NCBI RefSeq assembly: GCF_009696315.1
Contig: NZ_VUMG01000003.1
Coordinates: forward strand, 186,001-250,000
Direction: 5' to 3'
Length of the DNA stretch: 64,000 nucleotides
Source: Cutibacterium porci
GTDB lineage: Bacteria; Actinomycetota; Actinomycetes; Propionibacteriales; Propionibacteriaceae
Part shown: one piece after another, positions 1-9,134 of the stretch
How positions within the stretch are numbered: the stretch's first letter is position 1
How the letters are laid out: the number at the start of each line of letters is the position of its first letter
Made by a program: the position numbers and the translations under genes
The notes under the pieces: model-generated
Seen by the model: the letters and a program-made list of their open reading frames with translations, nothing else
What the model was told of the DNA's origin: nothing
The model's database searches: none

Positions 1-480
1 GCCAATTTCGGCGTTCGGATCGTCGTTGAGGGCGCTGGAGACGTAACCGCGGCCACGCTCGACGATGAGTTCCATCTCGAAGCGGCCGTCGTCATTGAGA
101 GTGGCGATGTGCAGCTCCGGGTTGTGGATGGTCACACCGGCGGGCGGGTTGATGTCGGCGGCGGTAATCTCACCGGCACCGGACTTGCGCACGTACATTG
201 CGACCGGCTCGTCCTCCTCCGAAGAGAGCACCAGACCCTTGAGGTTGAGGATGATCTCAGTGACGTCCTCGACGCAACCCTCGATGGTCGAGAATTCGTG
301 CTGGACTCCCTCGATCTTGATGCTCGTCACAGATGCGCCCGGAATGGACGACAGCAGAGTGCGACGCAGCGAGTTTCCAATGGTGTATCCGAAGCCCGGC
401 TCCAGGGGCTCGATGACGAACTTCGAGCGGAACTCGGAGATTGGCTCCTCGGTCAGGGTGGGGCGCTGTGCAATGAGCAT
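1..480 (-). CDS. rpoA: RNA polymerase alpha subunit, N-terminal part (runs off the left edge)
   Basis: This is the first 160 codons of the alpha subunit, which dimerises to start assembly of RNA polymerase; the C-terminal, promoter-contacting part lies outside the window. It begins [13 protein letters not shown] and shows the alpha N-terminal signatures: [20 protein letters not shown] near residues 20-40, then [15 protein letters not shown]. The ATG at 480 is preceded by AAAGG at a fair distance. It follows rpsD in the usual actinobacterial order rpsM-rpsK-rpsD-rpoA. The 232 bases between rpsD and rpoA show no gene, so a separate rpoA promoter there is possible but not demonstrated. Confidence 0.97.
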   Translation of the reverse strand, partial: MLIAQRPTLTEEPISEFRSKFVIEPLEPGFGYTIGNSLRRTLLSSIPGASVTSIKIEGVQHEFSTIEGCVEDVTEIILNLKGLVLSSEEDEPVAMYVRKSGAGEITAADINPPAGVTIHNPELHIATLNDDGRFEMELIVERGRGYVSSALNDDPNAEIG

Positions 481-712
481 ATTTTCTACCTTTCGCGCCA
501 ACCACTATTTGAAGGCGCACAGGGGAACAAGATGGCGGCTACGACCGCCGTGATATTCAATTGTGTCAAGTTCAATTATGCAGGCGTCGCCGCCGCAAAT
601 CGGGCAACGCCCCCTCGCAACCCTTGGATCAGACCCAAGCCTAACCGCCACACCACCAGAGGGAGCACGCCAGGCCTGACCCACCCAGGGGTTGCAAGGG
701 GGCCGTCCTGTA

Positions 713-1318
713 TTACTTCGAGTAAAGCTCGACGATGGCCTGCTCGTTGACGTCGACGATGATCTGGTCGCGAGTCGGCAGCTGGTGAACGAGAATGCGT
801 CCCTTGTTGGGGCGAACCTCGAGCCATGCCGGGACGTCACGGGTCTCGAAGGTCTCGCGAGCAACGACGATCGGGTGGAGGTCCTTGGACTTCTCACGAA
901 CGTCAATGATGTCGTGGGTGCTCACGCGGTAGGAAGGAATGTTAACCTTCTTGCCATTGACCAGGAAGTGGCCGTGGCTGACCAGCTGGCGAGCTTGACG
1001 ACGGGTAGCGGCAAGCCCGGCACGGTACACGACGTTGTCGAGGCGCGACTCGAGGATCTGCAGCAGGACGTCACCCGTCTTGCCCTGGGCGCGGTCTGCT
1101 TCCTCGTAGTAACGACGGAACTGCTTTTCCAGAACGCCATAGGCGTAACGAGCCTTCTGCTTCTCGCGCAGCTGCAGCGAGTACTCGGAGTCTTTGGTAC
1201 GACCGCGTCCATGAACGCCCGGAGGGTAAGGACGACGCTCGAAAGACTTGTCGTTGCCGACAAGGTCGGTCCCGAGGCGACGGGACTTCTTGGTAAGGGG
1301 GCCGGTGTAACGGGCCAT
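713..1318 (-). CDS. rpsD: 30S ribosomal protein S4
   Basis: 201 residues, the normal length for S4, a primary 16S rRNA binder that nucleates assembly of the 30S body. The start MARYTGPLTKKSRRLG and the S4 RNA-binding domain (residues about 90-155, RLDNVVYRAGLAATRRQARQ then HGHFLVNGKKVNIPSY) are clear. The zinc-ligand cysteines of some S4 proteins are absent, so this is the cysteine-free form. It lies 30 bases downstream of rpsK in the alpha operon. Confidence 0.98.
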   Translation of the reverse strand: MARYTGPLTKKSRRLGTDLVGNDKSFERRPYPPGVHGRGRTKDSEYSLQLREKQKARYAYGVLEKQFRRYYEEADRAQGKTGDVLLQILESRLDNVVYRAGLAATRRQARQLVSHGHFLVNGKKVNIPSYRVSTHDIIDVREKSKDLHPIVVARETFETRDVPAWLEVRPNKGRILVHQLPTRDQIIVDVNEQAIVELYSK

Positions 1319-1348
1319 TGTGTATCAGTCCTTTGCTCTCGGAGTGGA

Positions 1349-1756
1349 TCAGACGCGGCGACGCTTCGGCGGGCGGCATCCGTTGTGCGGAACGGGAGTG
1401 ACGTCGGAGATCGGGCCGATCTCCAGGCCAATTGCCCCGAGGGAACGGATAGCGGTCTCGCGACCCGAGCCGGGACCCTTAACGAAGACGTCAACCCGCT
1501 TCATGCCATGCTCCATGGCGCGACGACCAGCAGCCTCGGCGGCCATCTGAGCGGCGAACGGGGTGGACTTGCGGGAGCCCTTGAAACCGACGGTGCCGGC
1601 AGACGCCCACGAGATCACCGCACCCGAAGGGTCAGTGATAGCGATGATGGTGTTATTGAACGTGCTCTTGATGTGCGCCTGCCCGGCGACGACGTTCTTC
1701 TTCTCCTTGCGGCGCACCTTAGCCTTGGGTGCACCTTTGTGGCCTGCAGTAGCCAT
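1349..1756 (-). CDS. rpsK: 30S ribosomal protein S11
   Basis: 135 residues, full length. S11 sits on the 30S platform and helps shape the mRNA exit path. Visible family features are [18 protein letters not shown] (about residues 28-46), [18 protein letters not shown], and the basic end [18 protein letters not shown]. The C-terminal [13 protein letters not shown] is nearly invariant in bacterial S11. It sits 71 bases after rpsM and 30 before rpsD in the alpha operon. Confidence 0.98.
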   Translation of the reverse strand: MATAGHKGAPKAKVRRKEKKNVVAGQAHIKSTFNNTIIAITDPSGAVISWASAGTVGFKGSRKSTPFAAQMAAEAAGRRAMEHGMKRVDVFVKGPGSGRETAIRSLGAIGLEIGPISDVTPVPHNGCRPPKRRRV

Positions 1757-1827
1757 GTGATATCTCTCCTGAAATCAGTGTGATCTGCGCGTCAATGACG
1801 GTTGGTGAGTGCCTTGAAGGCGATGGC

Positions 1828-2202
1828 TCACTTGGCCGCCTTCTTCTTGGCGACGGCCTTCCTCTTACCCTTACGGGTACGGGCGTTGGTGCGGGTGCGC
1901 TGACCACGAACGGGGAGTCCACTGCGGTGACGACGGCCCTGGTAGGTGCCAATCTCAATCTTGCGGCGGATGTCAGCAGCCACCTCACGACGAAGGTCGC
2001 CTTCGACGTGGTAGTTGGCCTCAATGTGGTCACGCAGTGCCACAAGCTGATCGTCGGTCAGCTCGTGAACGCGCAGGTCACCGCTGATTCCGGTGGCCTT
2101 GAGGGTCTCGGTAGCACGGGTACGACCGATTCCGTAGATGTACGTCAGGGCGACCTCGAGGCGCTTGTCGCGCGGCAGGTCAACTCCGATGAGGCGTGCC
2201 AT
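1828..2202 (-). CDS. rpsM: 30S ribosomal protein S13
   Basis: 124 residues. S13 contacts the 50S subunit and P-site tRNA from the 30S head. The open frame extends upstream to 2277, but the start at 2202 ([14 protein letters not shown]) is chosen because it matches the invariant S13 N-terminus and has AAGGGA just before it. The helix-two-turn-helix ([15 protein letters not shown]) and the basic tail [16 protein letters not shown] are present. It heads the rpsM-rpsK-rpsD-rpoA group after a 376-base gap that probably carries the alpha-operon promoter. Confidence 0.98.
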   Translation of the reverse strand: MARLIGVDLPRDKRLEVALTYIYGIGRTRATETLKATGISGDLRVHELTDDQLVALRDHIEANYHVEGDLRREVAADIRRKIEIGTYQGRRHRSGLPVRGQRTRTNARTRKGKRKAVAKKKAAK

Positions 2203-2279
2203 ATGGCATCCCTTTCTTGTTCTTTCGACCCGACGACTCGGGCCGCGAAGGTGTCCGACGTGGAGCGCCCTCATCATTC

Positions 2280-2465
2280 CTAAGAACGAAGGACAGTGTC
2301 TGACTGTCCGACGAGGCCCCGGCCTTCGTCCGGGGGTGGTGGCCCGAATCCGTGCTCGATGGTTTCGAGCGGGGTTCCGGGACGTGCTTCCACGGTGTCC
2401 CGAGCAGCGCCCGGGAGGTCTGCGCCAGTGTGTGCGACTGGCGCGTTTTCAGTTGTGGAATTCAT
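2280..2465 (-). CDS. possible 61-residue hypothetical protein between rpmJ and rpsM
   Basis: This is the only candidate gene in the 376-base space between rpmJ and rpsM. It starts [19 protein letters not shown], ends [14 protein letters not shown], and is on the operon strand, with GGGAG about ten bases before the ATG. Codons favour G or C in third position, as in neighbouring genes. It has no hydrophobic segment, no recognised domain, and is rich in Pro, Gly, Glu and Thr. It could equally be untranslated leader or promoter DNA of rpsM; I do not recognise it. Confidence 0.3.
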   Translation of the reverse strand: MNSTTENAPVAHTGADLPGAARDTVEARPGTPLETIEHGFGPPPPDEGRGLVGQSDTVLRS

Positions 2466-2578
2466 TTGTTCACCGCTCCCACCTGGATGGTGGGCCTGAC
2501 GGTGGACCTCAGGGGCCGAACCCCTGCATTCCTGCTGACCGTCGCGATGACGATCTGCGATCCCGTCGCGGCGTGGGC

Positions 2579-2692
2579 TCAGCCCTGACGCTGCTTGTGG
2601 CGCGGGTTTTCGCAGATGACCATCACGCGGCCGTGGCGACGGATGACCTTGCACTTATCGCAGATCTTCTTGACGCTCGGCTGAACCTTCAT
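2579..2692 (-). CDS. rpmJ: 50S ribosomal protein L36
   Basis: A 37-residue gene, [19 protein letters not shown] to PRHKQRQG, of the exact usual length. L36 is a small zinc-ribbon protein of the large subunit. The four zinc ligands are visible: C11, C14, C27 and H32, making this the zinc-containing (C+) paralogue. It lies 77 bases after infA, as in most bacteria. Actinobacteria often hold a second, zinc-free L36 elsewhere under zinc control; none is seen here. Confidence 0.97.
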   Translation of the reverse strand: MKVQPSVKKICDKCKVIRRHGRVMVICENPRHKQRQG

Positions 2693-2769
2693 GAGATTCT
2701 CTTTCGCGTAACGATCCCCTCATGGGAACCTGGGTGGTGCGCCGCTAAGCGCTTGGTATGAGCCGCAGC

Positions 2770-2991
2770 TCACTTATGGCGGTAGACGATCCGGCCGCGA
2801 GTGAGATCGTAGGGCGACAGCTCGACGACGACACGGTCCGACGGCAGGATTCGGATGTAGTGCTGACGCATCTTGCCGCTGATCGTGGCAAGAACGCGGT
2901 GCCCATTCTTGAGTTCGACACGGAACATGGCGTTGGGCAATGCTTCAACGACAGTTCCCTCCAGTTCGAGTGCTCCCTCTTTCTTGGCCAT
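2770..2991 (-). CDS. infA: translation initiation factor IF-1
   Basis: 73 residues. IF-1 is an OB-fold protein that binds the 30S A site and aids start-codon selection. The start at 2991 ([16 protein letters not shown]) is the conserved N-terminus; the frame continues upstream to 3048 without family similarity. The OB-fold residues [21 protein letters not shown] and the ending [12 protein letters not shown] are standard. The infA-rpmJ-rpsM order places it at the head of the alpha operon, 138 bases after map. Confidence 0.98.
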   Translation of the reverse strand: MAKKEGALELEGTVVEALPNAMFRVELKNGHRVLATISGKMRQHYIRILPSDRVVVELSPYDLTRGRIVYRHK

Positions 2992-3129
2992 TACGTCCCA
3001 TCTGTCCGCTACCCACACCCCCTGCGGGCGTGGCTGTTGGCTCCGCACACACGAAACCAGCAGCTAACAATACCTTCTCACCTCGGTCGCCCCAAATCGA
3101 TTCCGCCACCGGCAACCAGCAGGTCAGCG

Positions 3130-3969
3130 TCAGTCAAGGGCGCCACATGGCACTCCACGCTTCTCAAGCTCAGCTCGGCCACCGTCAGGCTCCGACAACA
3201 CCCACAGACCTTTATTGGTTACAGCGACGGTATTTTCCCAGTGGCTGGCCCACGAGCTATCCACCGTAACAACGGTCCATTCGTCGTCCAGAGTCGCGGT
3301 GTCCTCTGTACCGAGGGTGGCCATTGGCTCAATGCATAGCACCATGCCCTCAACGATCTTCGGGCCGCGTCCGGCACGTCCCCAGTTGGGAACATCTGGA
3401 TCCATGTGCATCTCGGTGCCGATCCCGTGTCCGGTGTATTCACGGATGATGCCGTAATCACGATCATGGGACTCCAGTGATGCCTGCACCGCTGCAGAAA
3501 TATCACCAATTCTGTTACCAGGCGCAACCTTGGCGATGCCAGCCCACATCGCCTCACGAGTGACCTCGGAGAGGACTCGGGCCTCCTCGCTTACATCCCC
3601 CACCAGAACCGTCCGAGCAGCGTCGCCGTGCCATCCATCAACAATGGCACCGTAATCAATAGAGACGACGTCGCCGTCCTTGAGCTCACGCTCACCGGGA
3701 ATACCGTGGACAATCGTCTCGTTAGGGCTCACACAGGCCACGCCCGGATAGGGCGGCAGTCCCCAGTCACCCCCATAGTTGAGGAAGTTTGATCTGGCGT
3801 TGTGCCGCTCAAGGACTTTCCGACCGGCCCTGTCAATATCGGCGGTGGTAGCCCCAGGCACGGCAACCGCGCTCATGGCTTCCAACCCCTCAGCGACGAC
3901 AAGGCCCGCCCGCCGCATGGCGCGAATCTGGTCGGGGGTCTTGATCTGGAATCGATGGCGACCCAACAC
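3130..3969 (-). CDS. map: type I methionine aminopeptidase
   Basis: About 279 residues. It removes the initiator methionine from nascent proteins and is a two-metal pita-bread enzyme. The metal-ligand neighbourhoods are visible: IDYGAIVDGWHGDAART (two Asp), TGHGIGTEMHMDPDVPNW (His), MVLCIEPM (Glu) and LDDEWTVVT (Glu). The open frame runs on to 4026, but the GTG at 3969 (VLGRHRFQIKTPDQIR) is preferred because it follows the adk stop by one base and matches the family N-terminus. It forms a coupled secY-adk-map unit. Confidence 0.95.
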   Translation of the reverse strand: MLGRHRFQIKTPDQIRAMRRAGLVVAEGLEAMSAVAVPGATTADIDRAGRKVLERHNARSNFLNYGGDWGLPPYPGVACVSPNETIVHGIPGERELKDGDVVSIDYGAIVDGWHGDAARTVLVGDVSEEARVLSEVTREAMWAGIAKVAPGNRIGDISAAVQASLESHDRDYGIIREYTGHGIGTEMHMDPDVPNWGRAGRGPKIVEGMVLCIEPMATLGTEDTATLDDEWTVVTVDSSWASHWENTVAVTNKGLWVLSEPDGGRAELEKRGVPCGALD

Positions 3970-3970
3970 G

Positions 3971-4540
3971 TCAGTTCTTCGAATCGAGCGCGTCGAAAAT
4001 ACGCTGACGCACCTCAGCGATCTCACCGACGCCGTCCACCCCGACGAGAATGCCAGACGAACGGTAGTAGTCGAGCAGCGGCTCGGTCTGGGAAGCGTAC
4101 ACCTTCATCCGGTTACGGATGGTGTCCTCGTTGTCGTCAGTACGCCCCTCAATCTCTGCACGCTTCAGCAAACGCTGAGTGAGCAGCTCAGGGTCGACAT
4201 CGAGGCTGATGACAGCGTCAAGGTGCAGCCCATGCTCCTTGAGGTATGCGTCAAGGGCCTCAACCTGATGCATATTGCGAGGGTAGCCGTCAAGCAGGAA
4301 ACCGTTGGAAGCATCGTCCTGGTTGAGGCGGTCAACGACGATCTCGTCGGTCACTTCGTCGGGGACGAGGTCTCCGGCATCCATGATGGCCTTAACCTTC
4401 TTGCCCAGCTCGGTACCGTTCTTGATGTTGGTACGGAACATATCTCCAGTGGAGATCGCGGGCACATGGTAGTGCTCGGCGATGCCGGTAGCCTGAGTCC
4501 CTTTGCCTGCGCCCGGGGCGCCCATAATCAGTAATCTCAT
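3971..4540 (-). CDS. adk: adenylate kinase (short form)
   Basis: 189 residues. It interconverts ATP + AMP and 2 ADP. The P-loop GAPGAGKGT is at residues 7-15, followed by the AMP-binding region [11 protein letters not shown] and [10 protein letters not shown]. The insert after [19 protein letters not shown] is short and lacks the zinc-binding cysteines, so this is the short-lid actinobacterial type. Its ATG overlaps the secY stop by four bases (4537-4540), indicating translational coupling. Confidence 0.98.
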   Translation of the reverse strand: MRLLIMGAPGAGKGTQATGIAEHYHVPAISTGDMFRTNIKNGTELGKKVKAIMDAGDLVPDEVTDEIVVDRLNQDDASNGFLLDGYPRNMHQVEALDAYLKEHGLHLDAVISLDVDPELLTQRLLKRAEIEGRTDDNEDTIRNRMKVYASQTEPLLDYYRSSGILVGVDGVGEIAEVRQRIFDALDSKN

Positions 4541-5856
4541 GATGACAGGAATCCTTCGTAGTGTCGTTGCTGCAACTTGCTTTCGACCTGTTTAACAGTA
4601 TCCAGCGCCACACCGACGATGATGAGGATGCTCGTACCCCCGAATGGGAAGTTCTGGTTTGCCTGGAGATAGACAAACGCGAGCGTCGGAATCATCGATA
4701 TGAGGCCCAAGTACAAAGACCCAGGTGCCGTCAACCTCGACAACACATAGGCCAGATAGTCCTCGGTGGGCTTCCCAGCCCGGATGCCGGGAATGAATCC
4801 ACCATACTTCTTCATGTTGTCACTCATCTCGACTGGGTCGAACGTGATCGCGACATAGAAGTAGCAGAAGAAGATAATGAGCAAGAAGTAGACGATGTTA
4901 TAAACCGGGTGGTCGCCCCTCTCGAAGTATCGAGCAATCCACTGAGACGCCGCAGTCTGCGGGCGGAAAGTGGCGTAGAGCACTGGCAGGTACAGGATCG
5001 ACGACGCAAAAATGACCGGGATAACGCCGGACTGGTTTACCTTGAGCGGAATGTAGGTCGTCGAACCACCAAACACCCGGCGTCCCACCATCCGCTTGGC
5101 GTACTGCACCGGGATACGGCGCTGACCCTGCTCGATAAACACAACCGCAGCCATCACCGCCAAGCCGATCGCGATCACCACGCTGAAGATGAACCAGGCA
5201 TGGGCCTGACCAGCGCCATTTCGAGCGACCTTGATAGCCCACAGCGAATCGGGGAAGCGTGCAGCAATCTGGGTGAAAATCATGATCGACATGCCGTTGC
5301 CGATGCCGCGATCGGTAACAAGCTCACCCATCCACATGACGATGGTCGTACCCGCCGTCATCGTCAAGATCATGACGACGACCTCGAAGATCGAGGTGGA
5401 GTAGACAACCGGCAAGCTGCAAGTAAACAGACGCCCGGACGTGGCAAGCGTCACGAAAGCGGTCGCCTGCAACAAGCCAAGCACCAGCGTGAGGTAACGG
5501 GTGTACTGGGTGATCTTGTTCTGGCCGGACGCGCCCTCCTTTTTGAGGGTTTCCAGCTTCGGAATCACGACGGTCAGCAGCTGAAGGATGATCGACGCCG
5601 TGATGTAAGGAATGATCCCGAGGGCGAAAATCGCAAGCTTCAGCAAGGCGCCGCCGGAGAACAAGCTAATCATCGAGTACAGACCAGCTGACGAACCGGA
5701 ACTGGCCTGGCTAACGCACGTGTTGATATTCGACACATTGACGTTCGGGACGGGGATGACGGACCCGAGCCTGAAAATCGCCAGGATGAAGAGCGTGAAC
5801 AGGATCTTGCGGCGAAGATCCGGTGTTCTGAAAGCATTGGCGAAGGCGGAAAGCAT
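4537..5856 (-). CDS. secY: preprotein translocase subunit SecY
   Basis: 439 residues, full length, with ten predicted membrane segments. SecY forms the channel of the Sec translocon with SecE and SecG, and must export the many signal-peptide proteins in this window. It begins [20 protein letters not shown] and shows the SecY signatures [18 protein letters not shown] and [13 protein letters not shown]. In most bacteria secY directly follows rplO; here rplO is about 25 kb away, so secY needs its own promoter in the 169 bases upstream (5857-6025). Confidence 0.98.
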   Translation of the reverse strand: MLSAFANAFRTPDLRRKILFTLFILAIFRLGSVIPVPNVNVSNINTCVSQASSGSSAGLYSMISLFSGGALLKLAIFALGIIPYITASIILQLLTVVIPKLETLKKEGASGQNKITQYTRYLTLVLGLLQATAFVTLATSGRLFTCSLPVVYSTSIFEVVVMILTMTAGTTIVMWMGELVTDRGIGNGMSIMIFTQIAARFPDSLWAIKVARNGAGQAHAWFIFSVVIAIGLAVMAAVVFIEQGQRRIPVQYAKRMVGRRVFGGSTTYIPLKVNQSGVIPVIFASSILYLPVLYATFRPQTAASQWIARYFERGDHPVYNIVYFLLIIFFCYFYVAITFDPVEMSDNMKKYGGFIPGIRAGKPTEDYLAYVLSRLTAPGSLYLGLISMIPTLAFVYLQANQNFPFGGTSILIIVGVALDTVKQVESKLQQRHYEGFLSS

Positions 5857-6025
5857 CCGGGCCCTCTCCCATCTCGTGGACTACTACTACGCAGATCTAA
5901 CCCCCATGACGCGCAGCAGGCAAACATCTGGGAGCATGGACACAGCGGGGGTAGCCTATCAACTCACAAGGGCAATACCCACGTCACCGTTCATCGTTAC
6001 CTGTCTGACCCCCATCTGGAGCGCC

Positions 6026-6658
6026 ATGAGACCGCCGATCATCATCTCCTCGCACCGAGGGCGAATCGGCGTCGGGATCATCCTGGCGGCGATCATCGTG
6101 CTGACGGTTCTAGACCTCATCAGATTCGGCCTCGACGGGTTGGCGAATCTTCCCGCCCTGCTGCTTTTCGTGTGGTTGGTGTGGATTATTTGGGGAGTTG
6201 CCGAAATTCAGATCAATGACGAAGGGGTAACCGTCGTCAATCAATTTCGGATTTGGGACGTGCCCTGGCATCGGATCACCGAAGTCACCGGGCGTTGGGG
6301 CCTGTCACTGAAAGCCGAGCGTCGCCCAGATGCCGAGGGAGTGCGCAAACCTCGCACGATCTCGGCGTGGGCTGCCCCCGCACGAGGCACGGCAACCGCC
6401 ATGAAAGGCAAAGTTGACCACATCCCGCAGGTCATCGTCGGCTCAGAAATCCCTATGAGGTGGTCGTTGGATTCCCACTCGACTGCACGTCTCATCGAAA
6501 TGGAGCGGATCGAACGTCCTGCGTCGAGTGCGACAACGACGGGCGAGAAGGACTCAGGCACGAGACCCCATGACGGGGAAATCCAGGTACGCCCCAATTG
6601 GAGGACGATCTGCATCACCGCGGTGCTCGTCGCTACCGTGATTATTACCCAAGTCTGA
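6026..6658 (+). CDS. membrane protein with bacterial PH-like domain
   Basis: 210 residues from the ATG at 6026, which has GGAG four bases upstream; in-frame ATGs further upstream would lie inside the divergent secY promoter region. Two hydrophobic segments (about residues 12-30 and 37-58, IILAAIIVLTVLDLI and LPALLLFVWLVWIIWG) precede a soluble stretch (EIQINDEGVTVVNQFRIWDVPWHRITEV) with the pattern of small actinobacterial PH-domain membrane proteins. A final hydrophobic run (ICITAVLVATVIITQV) reaches the C-terminus. Its function is unknown. It diverges from secY and lies outside the downstream riboswitch unit. Confidence 0.75.
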   Translation: MRPPIIISSHRGRIGVGIILAAIIVLTVLDLIRFGLDGLANLPALLLFVWLVWIIWGVAEIQINDEGVTVVNQFRIWDVPWHRITEVTGRWGLSLKAERRPDAEGVRKPRTISAWAAPARGTATAMKGKVDHIPQVIVGSEIPMRWSLDSHSTARLIEMERIERPASSATTTGEKDSGTRPHDGEIQVRPNWRTICITAVLVATVIITQV

Positions 6659-6789
6659 TCGCCTGCCCGATACCGTTACTCAATATTGTCGTAACTGTCA
6701 TCACTGTCGTGGCTGTCATCATCTGGCAACGTCTTTCCCTCCCGACCCTGGGGTCGTCGGTATAGACGCCAGGGGAGCCGGGTCGCGCC

Positions 6790-6922
6790 ACAAATGTTCA
6801 TGCCGTAAGCTAGGTGTCGCCCGAGGTCGCGTACCCCGAGCCGACAGCTGTGACGGAGAAACCGGTGAAAGTCCGGTGCTGTCCCGCAACCGTGATGCCG
6901 TGAGGCTGAGCCGGATCGCCTA
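6790..6922 (+). ncRNA. cobalamin riboswitch 1 (upstream of the ECF/MoxR operon)
   Basis: The conserved core of the cobalamin aptamer is readable: GGAGAAACCGGTGAAAGTCC at 6875-6894, then GGTGCTGTCCCGCAACCGTG, and a B12-box-like AGCCGGATCGCC at 6909-6920. Outer boundaries are approximate. This RNA family binds adenosylcobalamin or related corrinoids and normally turns expression off. It lies about 90 bases before the 7009 gene, with a ribosome-site-masking hairpin in between, so translational control of the 11-gene operon is expected. Confidence 0.93.
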
Positions 6923-6966
6923 ATCAGTTGAGCGTTGATGCCATGTCGTGGGTTGCGTGGCGTGAC

Positions 6967-7006
6967 GGCTCCTCTCGTTCGTCGCGGTGACCCGCCGAGA
7001 GGAGCC
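6967..7006 (+). promoter_or_regulatory. Shine-Dalgarno-sequestering hairpin of riboswitch 1
   Basis: GGCTCCTCTCG (6967-6977) and CGAGAGGAGCC (6996-7006) are perfect 11-base complements. The second arm is the Shine-Dalgarno sequence GAGAGGAG of the gene starting at 7009. The hairpin would hide the ribosome site, giving the riboswitch a translational off-state. No U-run follows, so it is unlikely to be a terminator. Confidence 0.85.
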
Positions 7007-7008
7007 CG

Positions 7009-8154
7009 ATGAGTCGCCGCCCAGTTACCATTGCGAGCCTGCTGGCACTCACATGCGCCGCGGGGTCGATGATGGTCGCCCCTACCAACGCCGAAGGGGC
7101 AGAATTCCACGACGGGTGGTGCAAGAAGGACGAAGGGTTCGCGGTCGTCCTGTACTGGCCAGGCAAACCCGCTGACGTCACTCCAGAGATCCCTGGCAAC
7201 CTCAGCTCAAAGACCTTGGTGCGCTGCATCGTTGGGTCGCATAAGGCCGCTGGTGACGGCCGTGAGGACGCCGTGAAGCTGGCGGGATTCGGATACGCCG
7301 TGACCGGCGGCGTCGTCACGACGATCAACGGTATCGAGGCCGATCCCTTCGCAGACATCCCCGCATCCTGGTGGTACCACACTGGCAGCTGGGAAGAGGG
7401 CTCGGGCGGACGGTGGAACCCCAAGAGCAACTGGACGCCGAATCTCCAGGTCAACGGGTTCGGAGTCATCGTCTTCTCCGCTGATGCCGAGCAGCTTCCT
7501 CCCGTCACCCCCGAATTCGCCAAGGGCGGCGACCACGGTGACGAGCCAGACCCCGGCCCATCCACCGGTCCCGGCCCATCCACCGGCCCGACAGGAAAAC
7601 CAAGCCATGGCCCCACTGGCAAGCCGACTCACAAGCCAACAGGCGGAAGCGATAAGCCGACGGGTAAGCCCACCCATAAGCCGGGCAATGGCGGGAACGC
7701 GCCATCCCACACGTCTGGTGGTGGCCGTGGCGGCGACCATCCCAATCGTCCCAACCCGACGGCTCCGAAGCAGAGCACCGGGCCAAAGCCGGGTAAGAAC
7801 CGCGACAACGCGGACAGCCGCCCCAACACCATCGCGACGGTCCGTCCGACCACCACGTCGCCGACCCCATCGCCGCGTCCGTCGTCTCCCTCGGCCACCC
7901 CGAGCTCACCGACTCCGAGCCCCAGTGCTTCGTCTCCGGCAGCCAGCGCCGGACCCTCCCTGGCCCCGCAATCGACATCTTCGCCAGTGTGGGGTCGCGA
8001 AGATCGCACGCGTCGCTCTCCTGACAAGGGTAATCACGGAGGTGCCCCGTGGTGGGTGCCGGTCGGCGTCGGAGTCGTTGCCCTGGCTGGCCTGGCTTTT
8101 GCAGCCGTCAGCCGCCGTCATCCCCGTCGACCTGACCGGCAGGACGAAGAATGA
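7009..8154 (+). CDS. membrane-anchored surface protein with a DUF4430-like (transcobalamin beta-like) domain
   Basis: 381 residues. A signal peptide (1-28) is followed by a globular region (about 35-165) sharing the DUF4430 pattern with three other proteins in the window: RCIVGSHKAAGDGREDAVKL, TTINGIEADPF, then a W/Y-rich segment WWYHTGSWEEGSGGRW. INGI is also what human transcobalamin-family beta domains show. A long Pro/Thr/Lys/Ser linker (about 170-345) leads to a membrane helix (347-367) and a basic tail, so the domain projects from the cell. First gene after riboswitch 1, with its ribosome site inside the masking hairpin. I infer a corrinoid-binding receptor; binding is unproven. Confidence 0.8.
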   Translation: MSRRPVTIASLLALTCAAGSMMVAPTNAEGAEFHDGWCKKDEGFAVVLYWPGKPADVTPEIPGNLSSKTLVRCIVGSHKAAGDGREDAVKLAGFGYAVTGGVVTTINGIEADPFADIPASWWYHTGSWEEGSGGRWNPKSNWTPNLQVNGFGVIVFSADAEQLPPVTPEFAKGGDHGDEPDPGPSTGPGPSTGPTGKPSHGPTGKPTHKPTGGSDKPTGKPTHKPGNGGNAPSHTSGGGRGGDHPNRPNPTAPKQSTGPKPGKNRDNADSRPNTIATVRPTTTSPTPSPRPSSPSATPSSPTPSPSASSPAASAGPSLAPQSTSSPVWGREDRTRRSPDKGNHGGAPWWVPVGVGVVALAGLAFAAVSRRHPRRPDRQDEE

Positions 8155-9134
8155 GCCGCACCTCCAAGATCGGTGCCGCAGCAGTCTCCTTTCTGGCACT
8201 CTCTATCGGCGCTGTGGCGGGGGCTGCACCGGCGTACGCCGAGCAGAGCGCCCAGACGACCAGCCTGTGTTCCGGTGCGAAGGTGTGCAGCCTCACCACC
8301 GACCGTTGGCTTCGTGAGGGAACCACCCCCAGGGTGGTCGTGCGAGGAAATCCGAATATCCGCGGGACGGTCCGCATTTTCCGCGCCGCCACCAGCGACA
8401 ACAAGCTGATCAGACTTGAGCCGATCGGCAAAGCCACCAACTTCTACACTGACGCTCACGGCGCAGCCCAGGTCTACGTCCCCCTCCCCTCTTCCGCCAA
8501 AATTGGTGAGGGCGGCTGGGCCCTCGTGAGTGTCTCTGACATCCAGGGACTCGACACCACCCGGATGCCTGGCCAATTCGTCCCCTTCGGATCCCTCGTG
8601 CCGCACCTGCTGGGCGACGGCTACTCCGAGCGCAAACCCGCCGGCGAGACCCTCGACATGCAGGCCATCGGTGCGGTTCCCGGCGAGACCTATCGAGTTC
8701 AGGTCAAGCAGGGTGACACCTGGCATGACGCCACTGCGATCGGCGAGGCCCCCGAAGCAGCGGCAAACCCCTCACAAATCAGCCACATTCGGTGGACGGT
8801 ACCGCGCGGACTGACCGGCACGGAGCACGACGTGAGGCTGCAGTCGCTCACGGATCCGCAGCGGACGGCGTCGTGGACGCTCGTCCCGACCGTCGACGGG
8901 GTTAAGGCTGCTCGCAGCCCGTTGTTCACGCCCCCGCCGGTTGGCACGAATCTCGGCGTCCCGACTACCGATCGCGGCGATCATCCTGAGGGAGTCGTAA
9001 AAGCTGCCACCGGTACCCTCTTCGGCGTCGGAGTCATCTCCGCCCTCGTCTTGACCGCCACATCTCGCCCCAAGCGCGGTAAAGGTTCTGGCCGAGGACC
9101 GAAGGAAGCCACCGATGAGGTGAGTGCGTCATGA
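8151..9134 (+). CDS. secreted, membrane-anchored protein of unknown function in the B12-regulated operon
   Basis: 327 residues. It has a signal peptide cut near APAYA-EQ (about residue 30), two or three beta-rich stretches (TPRVVVRGNPNIRGTVRIFR; GETYRVQVKQGDTWHDATAI), a membrane helix at about 287-305 (GTLFGVGVISALVLTAT) and a basic tail. I recognise no family. Two cysteines near the N-terminus (LCSGAKVCSL) could form a disulfide. It overlaps both neighbours by four bases, so it is made with the DUF4430-like protein and the T protein, probably as an extracellular partner of one or both. Confidence 0.75.
   Translation: MSRTSKIGAAAVSFLALSIGAVAGAAPAYAEQSAQTTSLCSGAKVCSLTTDRWLREGTTPRVVVRGNPNIRGTVRIFRAATSDNKLIRLEPIGKATNFYTDAHGAAQVYVPLPSSAKIGEGGWALVSVSDIQGLDTTRMPGQFVPFGSLVPHLLGDGYSERKPAGETLDMQAIGAVPGETYRVQVKQGDTWHDATAIGEAPEAAANPSQISHIRWTVPRGLTGTEHDVRLQSLTDPQRTASWTLVPTVDGVKAARSPLFTPPPVGTNLGVPTTDRGDHPEGVVKAATGTLFGVGVISALVLTATSRPKRGKGSGRGPKEATDEVSAS

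Noticed and set aside
692-1783. A 363-codon plus-strand frame over rpsD and rpsK
   Set aside because: Antisense shadow of two ribosomal protein genes.
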